Of a stretch of 64,000 bases of DNA, positions 8,966 through 17,666 are shown piece by piece (within the stretch, counting starts at the first letter, position 1; each line of letters opens with the position of its first letter). Location: contig NZ_JBOITM010000067.1 of NCBI RefSeq assembly GCF_050717535.1, positions 62,001-126,000 on the forward strand, given 5' to 3'. The stretch comes from Clostridium_AD sp050717535. GTDB lineage: Bacteria; Bacillota; Clostridia; Clostridiales; Clostridiaceae. Position numbers and translations under genes: made by a program. Below the pieces are notes generated by a model, which had not been told where the DNA came from, ran no database searches, and saw only the letters and a program-made list of their open reading frames with translations.

Positions 8966-10228
8966 ATGTTTAAACGTTACGTCTGTAATGGTGATTGTGA
9001 GGCATATTTTAATAAGTTGTTTAATTCTTTGGAGGAAGGGTTTCTATTAAATAAGGTTATTTATGGAAGTGATGGAATCCTGCTAGACTTTAAAATATTA
9101 GAGCTAAACAATTATTTTATAAATATGGTTGGAATTAGTAGAGAAAATATTGTAGGTAAAACAATTAAGGAACTATACCCTGATATAGATTCAAAATGGA
9201 TTGATGCATGTGGTGAAGTTGTTTCAAGCGGTAAAGGAATGCAACGAAATACATACTTTAAAACTATAGACAAGTACTTCAAAGTTAATATTATTAGTCC
9301 AATTAAAGGCCAAGTTATTATTCTATTTAATGATATTACAGATATTATGAAAGCCAATGAAATATTAAAAAAACACTTTATACTGTTTGAGAATGCGAAG
9401 GATATAATACTTTATATTAATGCAGATGAAAGAGTTATTGATGCAAATAAAACTGCGGTAGAAAAATATGGTTACTCTCGCGTAGAGTTTTTAAATATGA
9501 AATTACAACAATTAAGACATCCTTTAACTATGAAAGATTATCAAGGGCAAATGGAAATGTCAGCTTCAGATGGAATAGTATATGAATGTGTCAATGTTAG
9601 AAAGGATGGTTCAAGTTTTCCTGTAGAAGTGAGCTCCAGGACTACAGAGATAAACGGTGAATTGATTAGAATTCATATTATTCGTGATATTACTGAAAGA
9701 AAACAATATGAAGAAAAGATTAAGTACCTTGCAAACTATGATGCTTTAACATATATTCCCAATAGAGGATTTTTGATGAAGCAATTCAAAAAAACATTAG
9801 AGCAATCTAAAAGAAATAAGTTCAAATTTGCAGTGATGCTTTTTGATGTAGACAAATTTAAACTAATTAATGATATACACGGACATAATGCAGGGGATGA
9901 GGTGTTAAAAAACATAGCAAAAAGATTACAAGAGACTGTAAGAAAAGCTGATATAATTGGAAGACTTGGAGGAGATGAGTTTCTTGTGATTCAACCTTTT
10001 ATAAAGACCAAGGATGATGCTTCAAATCTTGCCAATAGAATGCTTGAGTATGTAGCTAAACCTGTGCAGTGGAATAATGTGAATTTGGATGTAGATATAA
10101 GCATAGGAATAGCCATTTATCCAGATGATTCAGAGAATATGAAAGATCTTATCCATAATGCAGATAATGCTATGTATTTTACTAAGAAAAAGGGTGGTAA
10201 AGATTATAATTTCTATATTACAGAGTAA
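8966..10228 (+). CDS. PAS-PAS-GGDEF diguanylate cyclase
   Basis: A 420-residue cytoplasmic signalling enzyme expected to make cyclic di-GMP from two GTP. The first PAS-like domain spans about residues 10-125, the second about 135-250, closing with HIIRDITERKQ. The GGDEF domain covers about 255-420: the active-site motif RLGGDEFLV is intact and the inhibitory I-site RKAD sits five residues before it, so product feedback is expected. No membrane segment or EAL domain is seen. The ATG at 8966 follows AAGGGGTGG. The gene is alone on its transcript. Confidence 0.9.
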   Translation: MFKRYVCNGDCEAYFNKLFNSLEEGFLLNKVIYGSDGILLDFKILELNNYFINMVGISRENIVGKTIKELYPDIDSKWIDACGEVVSSGKGMQRNTYFKTIDKYFKVNIISPIKGQVIILFNDITDIMKANEILKKHFILFENAKDIILYINADERVIDANKTAVEKYGYSRVEFLNMKLQQLRHPLTMKDYQGQMEMSASDGIVYECVNVRKDGSSFPVEVSSRTTEINGELIRIHIIRDITERKQYEEKIKYLANYDALTYIPNRGFLMKQFKKTLEQSKRNKFKFAVMLFDVDKFKLINDIHGHNAGDEVLKNIAKRLQETVRKADIIGRLGGDEFLVIQPFIKTKDDASNLANRMLEYVAKPVQWNNVNLDVDISIGIAIYPDDSENMKDLIHNADNAMYFTKKKGGKDYNFYITE

Positions 10229-10278
10229 CTATAAAAATAATTGAGGTAAGTCTCATTATTAATAAAAAATATACAAAA

Positions 10279-10323
10279 CTAACATAATATTGACACCTTT
10301 TTGACATTCTTATTGTATATAAT
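10279..10323 (+). promoter_or_regulatory. Promoter with three 11-bp-spaced hexamers
   Basis: CTAACA (10279), TTGACA (10290) and TTGACA (10301) are spaced exactly 11 bp apart; the last lies 11 bp before TATAAT (10318-10323). The same layout is found before apbE at 17559-17603. One-helical-turn direct repeats in place of a normal -35 are typical of OmpR/PhoP-family response regulator sites. The regulator is not identified. Confidence 0.6.
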
Positions 10324-10368
10324 TTAGAATTAGAATCAATAAAAATAAATAAAGGAGGAGAGATTAAA

Positions 10369-10830
10369 ATGATAAATATATTTTCAAGAACAAAGATCCT
10401 TGCAGGATTAATAACAGGAGGTATACTTTTATCATCTGTTAGTACTACTTTTGCAGTAACTGTGCAACCACTAAACATATACGGAAGGTCACTTTTAACA
10501 AATGAGAATAAACTAGGTAAAGTTAATATAAAACAGGATTTAGATGAAAATTTTGTAGACCCTGTAGCTCCTAATACTATAACTGCAGATCAAGCAAATA
10601 AGATTAAGGCTATAATTACTAAACCTCAAGATAAAGTGAAAATAAATTTAGAAAAGACTAAAACTATGGCTGAGCAAGATCCTAAAATACATAAGGATAG
10701 CAACAATATAAGTTATATAAATCCATTAATTAAGCTTGTAGATAATGGAACAATAACGCAAGTTCAAGCTGATAAAATTATAATGAAGCAAATATACCTA
10801 TTACATGAGAAAATGTTAAAGAGTTACTAA
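10369..10830 (+). CDS. Small secreted protein of unknown function (possibly DUF2680-like)
   Basis: A 153-residue protein with a clear signal peptide: KILAGLITGGILLSSVSTTFA, cleavage expected after AVTFA-like residues near 29-30. The mature part has no cysteine, is lysine-rich, and carries two similar short segments, ITADQANKIKAIITK and ITQVQADKIIMKQIY, like the helical repeats of clostridial DUF2680 proteins; that family link is tentative. The ATG follows AAAGGAGGAGA. Its promoter shares the unusual three-hexamer element with apbE, so both may respond to the same envelope signal. A terminator follows at 10876. Confidence 0.7.
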   Translation: MINIFSRTKILAGLITGGILLSSVSTTFAVTVQPLNIYGRSLLTNENKLGKVNIKQDLDENFVDPVAPNTITADQANKIKAIITKPQDKVKINLEKTKTMAEQDPKIHKDSNNISYINPLIKLVDNGTITQVQADKIIMKQIYLLHEKMLKSY

Positions 10831-10875
10831 AATATATCGCAAATTTCAATTATTAAATGGAAAGAGTAAAAACTC

Positions 10876-10906
10876 AAAAATCCTTAGCTTAAGCTAAGGA
10901 TTTTTT
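10876..10906. terminator. Bidirectional terminator between convergent genes
   Basis: AAAAATCCTTAGC pairs with GCTAAGGATTTTT around a TTAA centre. It serves the secreted-protein gene on the plus strand and the small LDCC gene on the minus strand. The stop codon of the latter (10884-10886) lies inside the stem, so the hairpin also encodes its last residues. Confidence 0.85.
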
Positions 10907-11063
10907 GACTTCCATTGGTTGTGTAGGTGGAATTACTTTTGACCTTTTTTTTCTTATTATCATTTAAGCCACAGCAATCTAATTTTTTATCACCAAAACT
11001 TTCTTTATTGGCTTTTTCCATATCTTTTATAAAGTTGTTATACCATTTTTTAAATATATTCAT
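10884..11063 (-). CDS. Small LDCC-motif putative metal-binding protein
   Basis: A 59-residue protein: an amphipathic, basic start (MNIFKKWYNNFIKDMEKANK), then FGDKKLDCCGLN holding the paired cysteines, then a lysine/serine-rich tail. Short clostridial proteins with this LDCC segment are annotated as putative metal binders; the function is not known. I chose the ATG at 11063, preceded by GGAGG at 7 bp, over a longer in-frame start at 11207 without a ribosome site. The last few codons run into the terminator stem. It follows the ABC exporter genes on the same strand after about 125 bp and may be read with them. Confidence 0.7.
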   Translation of the reverse strand: MNIFKKWYNNFIKDMEKANKESFGDKKLDCCGLNDNKKKKVKSNSTYTTNGSQKILSLS

Positions 11064-11187
11064 ATATATACCTCCATCTAATATTAGTACTTTTTTATTA
11101 TATAGGAAACAGCTTGCGGAAAATAATGTGGATAACATTTCAATAGTTGACAATTGACAGAGGACAGTTAAGGTTGATTTTTTTATT

Positions 11188-12738
11188 TCATAGTTCAATA
11201 TTCTCAAATACTCCTTTGCCCAAAAATAAAATCAAGCTGCTAAATATAAGATTATAGCCTATAAATGTAATGTAGGCAATGAGCATTCCAACAGAATTAT
11301 ATAATGCTGCCAAAAGAACTATTCCTGGTGCTAATATTAGAATTAAGATTGCCATTCGTATAAAAGCAGTGAAGACTAGGTTTTTACCACTACCTAAAAT
11401 TCTCCTAGTGAGAATTCCACCATAGATGAAAAGAGAACCTATTGAAACAAAGGCTATTATATTAAGAAAAATAAGAAGGATACTACTTTTAAATAATAAT
11501 CCAGTTATTACAAACACTATAGTTCCATCAATAAAGTTTTTAAAATTATCTACTGCTGTTGCATATATAACTTTCTTAAAGGCATGGTCTGGCAACATAT
11601 AAATATATGGGTTTGATAAATCCTTTTGCCACTTACTAGCAAAGGTAAAAATTAATTGAAGATATATCATGCCACCTAAGATCAATCTTAAATCTTTTAA
11701 AGGACTAAAGAATCCAGCAGTTATTGCTATAATTGTATACATAATAGATCCTATGTTAATAAATGCAAAACCAGTCTTTTTATACTCTAATATTTGTCTC
11801 CAAAGTATAGCAGAGGCAAATTTTCCTTTTCTATTGTAGAGAACTTTTCTTACTCTAGTTTTTTTACCAGTTTGCATAAATATTTTTTCACCATTACGCG
11901 TGGCAGAGATGGCTGTTTCTTTTAACTGCGTCGAAGCTAACACATCTTCATAATAGTCGAGTTTAATAGAGTAAACTATATAACTGCAAAGAGCACCAAA
12001 TGCCATAATTAGAGCTATATAAACAAAGAACGTTGGACCTATACCAGTCATTGAAGACATTATAATTGACCTTACCCAGCCGTATACAGGAATATAGGAA
12101 ATAGCAGGAATATTAAGTGTGGTTATAATAGCTTTACTTGGTGATTTAGTTATATACAATTCTATAAAGTAGGCTATAACTGCAGCTGCTCCTAAAATTT
12201 TAAAAGTGGATTTTAATAAAAGCTTATTTTTCTTGTTTTTAGAAGCTACTGAATATAATAATATTTTTAGAACTGAGTTAAAAATAAGCATAAGGAATAA
12301 GCCAAGGACAGCTACAATAACTCCATAGGACTTGATATTACTAAAACGATAAAGTGTAGGGCCTTGAAATAAAACAAAAAATACTGCTATAAAAGAAGTA
12401 TATATTTGTTTTATAAATCCATATATTAAAACTTTCTGAGGACTAACAGGAGATGTAAACACTAGGTTTATATCTGCACCGCGAAAAAAAGTAGCTCCAT
12501 TATTTATTGAGGAATAAAGGTCTGGTGCAGTAAAAAGTATAATAACCACTCCTACAATGGCATTGTATAAGGCTGGATCTAAAATCTTTTGTTTTCCTTT
12601 AGTACCCCCATTGAAAATAAGGGTTATAGATAAAAGTATAAAAATTATAACATAGCCAATTATCTTGGCTGGCTTTCGCTTTAGTTCAAGCAAACGATTT
12701 TTTACGGATTTTTTTAGTATATAGATTAATGGCTTCAT
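11188..12738 (-). CDS. ABC exporter membrane protein, large permease
   Basis: A 516-residue polytopic protein with hydrophobic segments throughout (about 12), for example near residues 27-45, 62-80, 105-125, 140-165, 180-200, 235-260 and five more after residue 330. It matches the long, putative ABC-exporter permeases found next to an ATPase in Firmicutes. A soluble loop lies near residues 270-320. Its ATG overlaps the stop region of the ATPase gene by 4 bp, so the two are translated together. The substrate is unknown. Confidence 0.8.
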   Translation of the reverse strand: MKPLIYILKKSVKNRLLELKRKPAKIIGYVIIFILLSITLIFNGGTKGKQKILDPALYNAIVGVVIILFTAPDLYSSINNGATFFRGADINLVFTSPVSPQKVLIYGFIKQIYTSFIAVFFVLFQGPTLYRFSNIKSYGVIVAVLGLFLMLIFNSVLKILLYSVASKNKKNKLLLKSTFKILGAAAVIAYFIELYITKSPSKAIITTLNIPAISYIPVYGWVRSIIMSSMTGIGPTFFVYIALIMAFGALCSYIVYSIKLDYYEDVLASTQLKETAISATRNGEKIFMQTGKKTRVRKVLYNRKGKFASAILWRQILEYKKTGFAFINIGSIMYTIIAITAGFFSPLKDLRLILGGMIYLQLIFTFASKWQKDLSNPYIYMLPDHAFKKVIYATAVDNFKNFIDGTIVFVITGLLFKSSILLIFLNIIAFVSIGSLFIYGGILTRRILGSGKNLVFTAFIRMAILILILAPGIVLLAALYNSVGMLIAYITFIGYNLIFSSLILFLGKGVFENIEL

Positions 12739-13436
12739 AGTTTGTCCTCCGTGGCTTCAAAAAAGAGTTCTTCTAAGGTCTCATTCCTGTTCATAAGCTC
12801 TTGCTTTGTACCGGATAGAACTATATTCCCGGTTTTCATTATCAATACTTTGTCCCAAATTTCATCAACACTGTCTATTATGTGAGTACTTATTAAAATA
12901 GAAGCTCCTTTTTCTTTAAGTTCTATCAGCGCTTTTTTTAGTTCCTTTATTGCTTTAGGATCTAGTCCTATTAAGGGCTCATCAAATAATATTACTTTAG
13001 GTTGTGTTATTAAAGCACAACAAATGCTTACCTTTTGCATCATACCCTTGGATAGTTCTTTCCCAAGTTTAGCCCTTTTATCACTTAGATCAAATCTTTC
13101 TAATAATTCCTCCGCTTGATCTTTATATTCTCCAATGCCATAAGCTGCAGCCATATATTCTATATGTTCATAAACTGTGAGTAAATCAAACATGGCTGGA
13201 ACTTCTGGAACATAGGAAAATTGTTTTTTTGCTTCAACACTTTTATTTTTATGACCACAAATTTCAATATATCCATCATATTTTAATAGTCCAGTAATGC
13301 ATTTTATTGTGGTGCTTTTCCCAGCTCCATTTGGACCTAAGAGAATAGCAATTTCACCCTCATTAACTTGAAAGCTAATATTATTTACAACTAATTCTTT
13401 AGAATATTTTTTACTTAGATTTTGAACGATAAGCAT
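12735..13436 (-). CDS. ABC exporter ATP-binding protein
   Basis: A 233-residue cytoplasmic ATPase with Walker A GPNGAGKST (near 33), signature LSKGMMQKVSI, Walker B VILFDEPLIGLD and switch ISTHI. It energises the large permease encoded directly downstream with a 4-bp overlap. The ATG at 13436 is preceded by AAAGGAGATTAAT. Family members are exporters of unknown or antimicrobial substrates; nothing here identifies the cargo. A LytTR regulator on the same strand lies 290 bp upstream but has its own promoter region. Confidence 0.88.
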   Translation of the reverse strand: MLIVQNLSKKYSKELVVNNISFQVNEGEIAILLGPNGAGKSTTIKCITGLLKYDGYIEICGHKNKSVEAKKQFSYVPEVPAMFDLLTVYEHIEYMAAAYGIGEYKDQAEELLERFDLSDKRAKLGKELSKGMMQKVSICCALITQPKVILFDEPLIGLDPKAIKELKKALIELKEKGASILISTHIIDSVDEIWDKVLIMKTGNIVLSGTKQELMNRNETLEELFFEATEDKL

Positions 13437-13727
13437 AGATTAATCTCCTTTAATGAATAAATTTGTTAAAATTATAACAATATAAAGCTAAATACATTAT
13501 TAATTTTATTGTAAGGTTTTATTTAATACAAGTATAAATACATAAAACATCTATTTAATAACATGAAAAGAAATCTAATTGTTAACTCTGGAGGTTACCA
13601 TGTTTATTTTGATTTATGGTGGGGAAACTACTTTACTTAAAGTTTGCTTTAATGATATTTTAAAAACCGGATAATTATCTTCAAAGAATTGCTAAAAATA
13701 ATTCTGGTATTTTAAAATATTATATTA

Positions 13728-14453
13728 TTATTGAAAATTATCCATTATTATACTTTTAAATTTATAACCTAAGAGAGCACTTTTATCATAATCATTAAAA
13801 TGAATTTCACTCAATTTGCTATCTATATGTGTTATTTCTCTTATATGATTAATATTAACAGCAAAAGATTTGTGGCACTGAAGTATATTGGTACAATTTA
13901 TAAGCTTAATAATGTTTTTTAGAGCTAATTTACTAATTTTATAAACACCATTTACTGTATGTACTAAACAGATTCGAAGAGCGACTTCTATGAAAATTAT
14001 CTCATCAACAAATACCTTTACTTTAATACCTTTTTTAATATCAAATACCACATAGCGTTTATCTTTTTGAGGTTTTACTATATTATTGCCATTTAATATA
14101 TATCGTTTTGTCATATTCATTACATCAGATATATCATAGGGCTTCAGGATATAGTCATAACAATGAACTTGTTTAAAGGCTTGACTTATATATTCAACAT
14201 GAGTTGTTAAAAAAACAATCAAACTAAATTCGTATCTTGGTATTTTTCTAAGCTCTATAGCAAAATCTAATCCTGATGAATTTTTCAGTGAAATATCTAC
14301 ATAAAAAATATCTATATTATTTAAACTTGTTATTTTTAGAGCTTCATCTTTATCTTCACATTCATATATATTTATGTTTTTATCTATTTTTTGTACCATA
14401 TTATTTAAATTTTTTCTCTGCAGCTCATCATCTTCTACTATTAATACATTCAT
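13728..14453 (-). CDS. LytTR-family response regulator
   Basis: A 241-residue regulator. The receiver domain (1-120) has the acidic pair EDDE, phospho-acceptor Asp in FYVDISLK (near 53), Thr in LTTHV and Lys in LKPYD. The LytTR DNA-binding domain (about 140-241) holds FIEVALRICLVHT and QCHKSFAVNINHI. Such proteins respond to peptide or membrane signals (AgrA/VirR/LytR types). No sensor kinase lies next to it, so its partner is elsewhere or it is an orphan. The ATG follows GGGAAACACTG, a modest ribosome site. Possible targets nearby are the ABC exporter and lrgAB, without sequence proof. Confidence 0.88.
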   Translation of the reverse strand: MNVLIVEDDELQRKNLNNMVQKIDKNINIYECEDKDEALKITSLNNIDIFYVDISLKNSSGLDFAIELRKIPRYEFSLIVFLTTHVEYISQAFKQVHCYDYILKPYDISDVMNMTKRYILNGNNIVKPQKDKRYVVFDIKKGIKVKVFVDEIIFIEVALRICLVHTVNGVYKISKLALKNIIKLINCTNILQCHKSFAVNINHIREITHIDSKLSEIHFNDYDKSALLGYKFKSIIMDNFQ

Positions 14454-14730
14454 CAGTGTTTCCCTCCTAGTATAAACTGAGATTAATCTCTGTTAAAGCA
14501 TCTTTTTTATGGAAAAAGAATGTAATTTTGTATTGTTTATTGTAATAACTTGGTTTAATTTTACTATGTTTTACCTATAATTTCAAGTTTCATAATATAT
14601 AACTCAAATTCAGTAACTTCAAACAGAAGAAATTATTGAAATAGTTGCAAAAATGTCACTCATACACCAATTGCATGTGGGTGAAATCACATTATAAATT
14701 GAATTAATGTAGATTTTGTAGTATTATGTT

Positions 14731-14833
14731 AATATAATATTTTTTATCGGTTGGACAAACTTAGGTTTGATTCCAAGAAATTTGTTTCTAGGGTGGGAAA
14801 CTCTTATTTGAGGTTTCCACTCTATTATTTTTT
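14731..14833 (+). ncRNA. Structured leader or small RNA with three consecutive hairpins
   Basis: Downstream of a -10-like TATAAT (14733-14738), three hairpins follow in tight order: TTGG-AC-AAAC / GTTT-GATT-CCAA (14751-14776), AGAAA/TTTCT (14776-14789), and GTGGGAAACTC / GAGGTTTCCAC (about 14794-14820) followed by a T-rich run. The last resembles a terminator, so the transcript could be about 90 nt, or read through into the small membrane protein at 14899. It matches no riboswitch class I can recall. Confidence 0.4.
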
Positions 14834-14898
14834 GATAAAACCATTTACAAATATTAACATAAACACTGACACCACAACCAATACGAGGAGGTAATCAT

Positions 14899-15042
14899 AT
14901 GACTGGTCAAGATATAATGGTAATGTTTACAGCGGGGATACTAATTGTAGGATTTACTTACTTTACTTTTGTTTTTCCTAGAAAACTTGAAAAAGAAGAG
15001 AGAGAAAAAGAAGAAGGACAAAAGAAAACAAATAAAAAATAA
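14899..15042 (+). CDS. Small single-span membrane protein, 47 aa
   Basis: Starts with ATG after a strong GAGGAGG site. Residues about 5-27 form one hydrophobic helix (MVMFTAGILIVGFTYFTFVF), followed by a very charged tail, KLEKEEREKEEGQKKTNKK, likely cytoplasmic. I do not recognise the family. It has its own terminator at 15052 and a structured leader upstream, so it is an independent unit of expression. Good ribosome site, clean topology and terminator make it a likely real gene despite its size. Confidence 0.65.
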   Translation: MTGQDIMVMFTAGILIVGFTYFTFVFPRKLEKEEREKEEGQKKTNKK

Positions 15043-15051
15043 GGATGAAAG

Positions 15052-15082
15052 AAGGCTAGTTTTAAATTTGCCTTATTTTTTT
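15052..15082 (+). terminator. Terminator after the small membrane protein
   Basis: AAGGC (15052-15056) and GCCTT (15070-15074) with AT-pairing inside, followed by seven Ts. Confidence 0.7.
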
Positions 15083-15161
15083 ATTATACTGCAATTATTG
15101 GACAGGAGAGTATATCATTAAGTGGGTATTCAGATGCTACACTAATGTTATTACAATTTTT

Positions 15162-15198
15162 ATGGAAAGCCAAAATGACTTTCCATAAATTATTTTTT
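15162..15198 (+). terminator. Second terminator-like hairpin
   Basis: ATGGAAAG (15162-15169) pairs with CTTTCCAT (15179-15186), followed by AAATTATTTTTT. It lies 80 bp behind the first and 110 bp before the next gene, and no gene was found between the two hairpins. Confidence 0.5.
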
Positions 15199-15318
15199 GT
15201 GAAAAATGTAGCTTAAATATTATAGGATTTAGTAAACTTATCTTTTTAAAAGGAATTTCAATTATTTTATAGAACTATAGTAAACATTATAACTAATTAC
15301 TTTTGGGGTGTGATACAA

Positions 15319-17457
15319 TTGAAATATTTTTTAAAAAAATTGCTATTTATTTTAATTATAGTGGTTTTGGCTGGAAACATTGTATTTTCTAGTTCAAGTA
15401 GCGCAATATCGTTAACTAGTGAAGAACAACAATGGCTAGCTAAAAATAAAAATAGAGTTTTAACTCTTGGCATAGATCCGTATTCTGGAAGTGAATATTT
15501 CAAATATAATGGTGAGGAAAAAGGATACTTAATCCATCTAATAAAAATTATTAATAAAGATTTAGGTATAAATATAAGACTTGAAGCATCAAAGACTTGG
15601 GGAGAGGTTTATTCAGGACTTCAAAATGGTAGTGTTGATATTCTTTTTGGAGCAAACAAAACTCCTGAAAGAGATAAACTCATGGTTTTCACTAAGCCTT
15701 TAAGCAAGTCTCCTTATGCACTTATAGCTAGAGAAGGCGGAGATATACATACCATAGGTGATATTGATAAAAGGAAAATAGGGTTTCTTAAAAATGATAT
15801 TGTAATGGAACTACTGCCTCAACTTTATAAGAATATAAAGTATGATTCAAAAACATATAACTCTGAAAAAGACTTGATAGGAGCCTTAAAGAATAATGAA
15901 ATTGATGCATTTATTACATCAGGCGGTGATGCAGTATATGATTATATTTATGAGTTCCCAGAATTAAAGTATGTTTTTAAGTTAGATAAAATAACCTCTG
16001 ATAGAACACTTTCTACAAGAAAAGTGGACAAGATTCTAGCTTCAATATTGGATAAAGAAGTTGATGAATTATTGGTTAGGAGTCTGCCTAAATTGATGAA
16101 GGAAAGCGAAGTTGAGTATAACATAAAAATTATGAAACTTACACAAAGTGAATCGGACTGGCTAAAGAATAATGGCACGGCAACTATTGGTATTACAAAG
16201 GATTACCTTCCCTTTGATTATTATAAAGATGGTATTTATGGAGGCATAAGTGGAGAAATTATAAAAGATATATCAGCTAAAACTGGTGTAAAATTTAATT
16301 ATGTTTATGATAATTTTGATATACTTGAGAAAAAGCTTGTGAAAGGTGAAATAAATGTTTTAAATATTGCCAAAACTGATGATAGACTAAAACACATATT
16401 ATACCCAAGGCCTTACAGCACTGAAAGAGATATAATTATGGGCAAAACAGGAAGCAAAGATGCTCATGATGTTTTTGGGCTTGAAGGAAAAAAAGTTGCT
16501 GTTATAAAAGGTTTTTGGCACAATGAATATCTTAGGAAAAACCTTACCAGTGTAAATATTATAGAAACTAACAATATTCAGGAATCACTAAAGCTACTTC
16601 AAGAAGGAAAAGTTGAATATCTTATAGAAAATCCAAGTGTACTTCGTTTTTATATTGAAAATATGCAGTTATATGATATTGTTCAAAAGGGAACAACAAG
16701 TACAGATTCATACTTATATTATGGAATTTCAAAAAATACTCCTGAACTTGCAAGTATAATTGACAAGGTTATTCCTCTTATGGATATGGATGAATTATTC
16801 AATGCAGGCTATGCTGAAGTACCTCATGAAACAAGCAATGAAAAATATAAAAGCCTTATTTTTGTAATTCTGGGTCTAGCTGCTTTGATATTTCTAATAA
16901 TATTGTTTGTAATTAAATTATTTAAAGAGTTGTTAAGTGAAAAAATTAAAACATCTTTGCTTAGGGAAAAGGAACACCTTTTATATACGGACACATTAAC
17001 AAACATTTACAATAGAAATTACTATAATGATAAAGTAAAAGACAAACTAGATACTTGTCAATATCCTCAGACAATAATTGTTTCTGACGTAAATGATTTA
17101 AAAACAGTTAACGACAAATATGGTCATATTATTGGTGATGAATTATTAAAATGTTTTGCTGATATATTGAAACAAGCTTTTTCTGAATGTAACCTTATTT
17201 TAAGAATGGGTGGTGACGAATTCCTTTTAATATTAGAGAATATAAATGAAGAGCAAGTAGACATTTACATATCAAAGGTTAAAAGGATTATTTCAGAAAA
17301 AAGCTTAATAGTTAATATAAATAAAACCATTAAAATATCTGCAGCATTTGGATATGCAATAAGACGCTGTTCTGAAGAAAATATTGATACCATAATTGCT
17401 CTTGCTGATAAAAGAATGTATGAAGATAAAAAGAAAATTAAAAATGAGAAATCATAA
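15319..17457 (+). CDS. Diguanylate cyclase with two extracellular solute-binding (SBP family 3) domains
   Basis: A membrane sensor of about 712 residues. After a signal/anchor segment (about 5-25) come two tandem amino-acid-type binding modules outside the cell, about 40-270 (LTLGIDPYSG...) and 280-510 (TIGITKDYLPFDYYKDG...), each preceded by the WLAKN/WLKNN segment. A transmembrane helix (about 525-547, SLIFVILGLAALIFLIILFV) leads to a GGDEF domain (about 570-712) with intact RMGGDEFLL. No RxxD I-site is visible at the usual place. It should adjust cyclic di-GMP in response to a small ligand. Start: TTG at 15319, behind GGGGTG; an in-frame GTG at 15310 lies inside that ribosome site. Confidence 0.88.
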   Translation: MKYFLKKLLFILIIVVLAGNIVFSSSSSAISLTSEEQQWLAKNKNRVLTLGIDPYSGSEYFKYNGEEKGYLIHLIKIINKDLGINIRLEASKTWGEVYSGLQNGSVDILFGANKTPERDKLMVFTKPLSKSPYALIAREGGDIHTIGDIDKRKIGFLKNDIVMELLPQLYKNIKYDSKTYNSEKDLIGALKNNEIDAFITSGGDAVYDYIYEFPELKYVFKLDKITSDRTLSTRKVDKILASILDKEVDELLVRSLPKLMKESEVEYNIKIMKLTQSESDWLKNNGTATIGITKDYLPFDYYKDGIYGGISGEIIKDISAKTGVKFNYVYDNFDILEKKLVKGEINVLNIAKTDDRLKHILYPRPYSTERDIIMGKTGSKDAHDVFGLEGKKVAVIKGFWHNEYLRKNLTSVNIIETNNIQESLKLLQEGKVEYLIENPSVLRFYIENMQLYDIVQKGTTSTDSYLYYGISKNTPELASIIDKVIPLMDMDELFNAGYAEVPHETSNEKYKSLIFVILGLAALIFLIILFVIKLFKELLSEKIKTSLLREKEHLLYTDTLTNIYNRNYYNDKVKDKLDTCQYPQTIIVSDVNDLKTVNDKYGHIIGDELLKCFADILKQAFSECNLILRMGGDEFLLILENINEEQVDIYISKVKRIISEKSLIVNINKTIKISAAFGYAIRRCSEENIDTIIALADKRMYEDKKKIKNEKS

Positions 17458-17475
17458 AAGAATGTATGAAGAAAA

Positions 17476-17500
17476 AAAGTGCCTAATAGGTACTTTTTTT
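17476..17500 (+). terminator. Terminator hairpin
   Basis: AAAGTGCC-TAAT-AGGTACTTT followed by Ts, 18 bp after the sensor cyclase stop codon. Confidence 0.75.
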
Positions 17501-17558
17501 GATTGAAAATTAATTCCATTTTATGAAAAGTTACAAAAAATACACAAAACAAACAAAA

Positions 17559-17603
17559 CTAACATTATATTGACACCGCTTTGACATTAACTGCAGATAC
17601 AAT
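17559..17603 (+). promoter_or_regulatory. Promoter with three 11-bp-spaced hexamers, upstream of apbE
   Basis: CTAACA (17559), TTGACA (17570), TTGACA (17581), then 11 bp to TACAAT (17598-17603). This is the same arrangement as at 10279-10323, and the flanks before and between the hexamers also match closely (AAAACTAACAT, ATATTGACACC). Confidence 0.6.
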
Positions 17604-17666
17604 TAAAACATAGAAATTATATACAGTAATTCTGAATTTAAAAGATTGAAGGGAGGGTTGATAGCT

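Noticed and set aside
13600..13674. 24-codon ORF (MFILIYGGETTLLKVCFNDI...) behind CTGGAGG, near the LytTR regulator
   Set aside because: Considered as a signalling peptide gene. No leader/core pattern and no processing or export partner next to it; only the ribosome site speaks for it.
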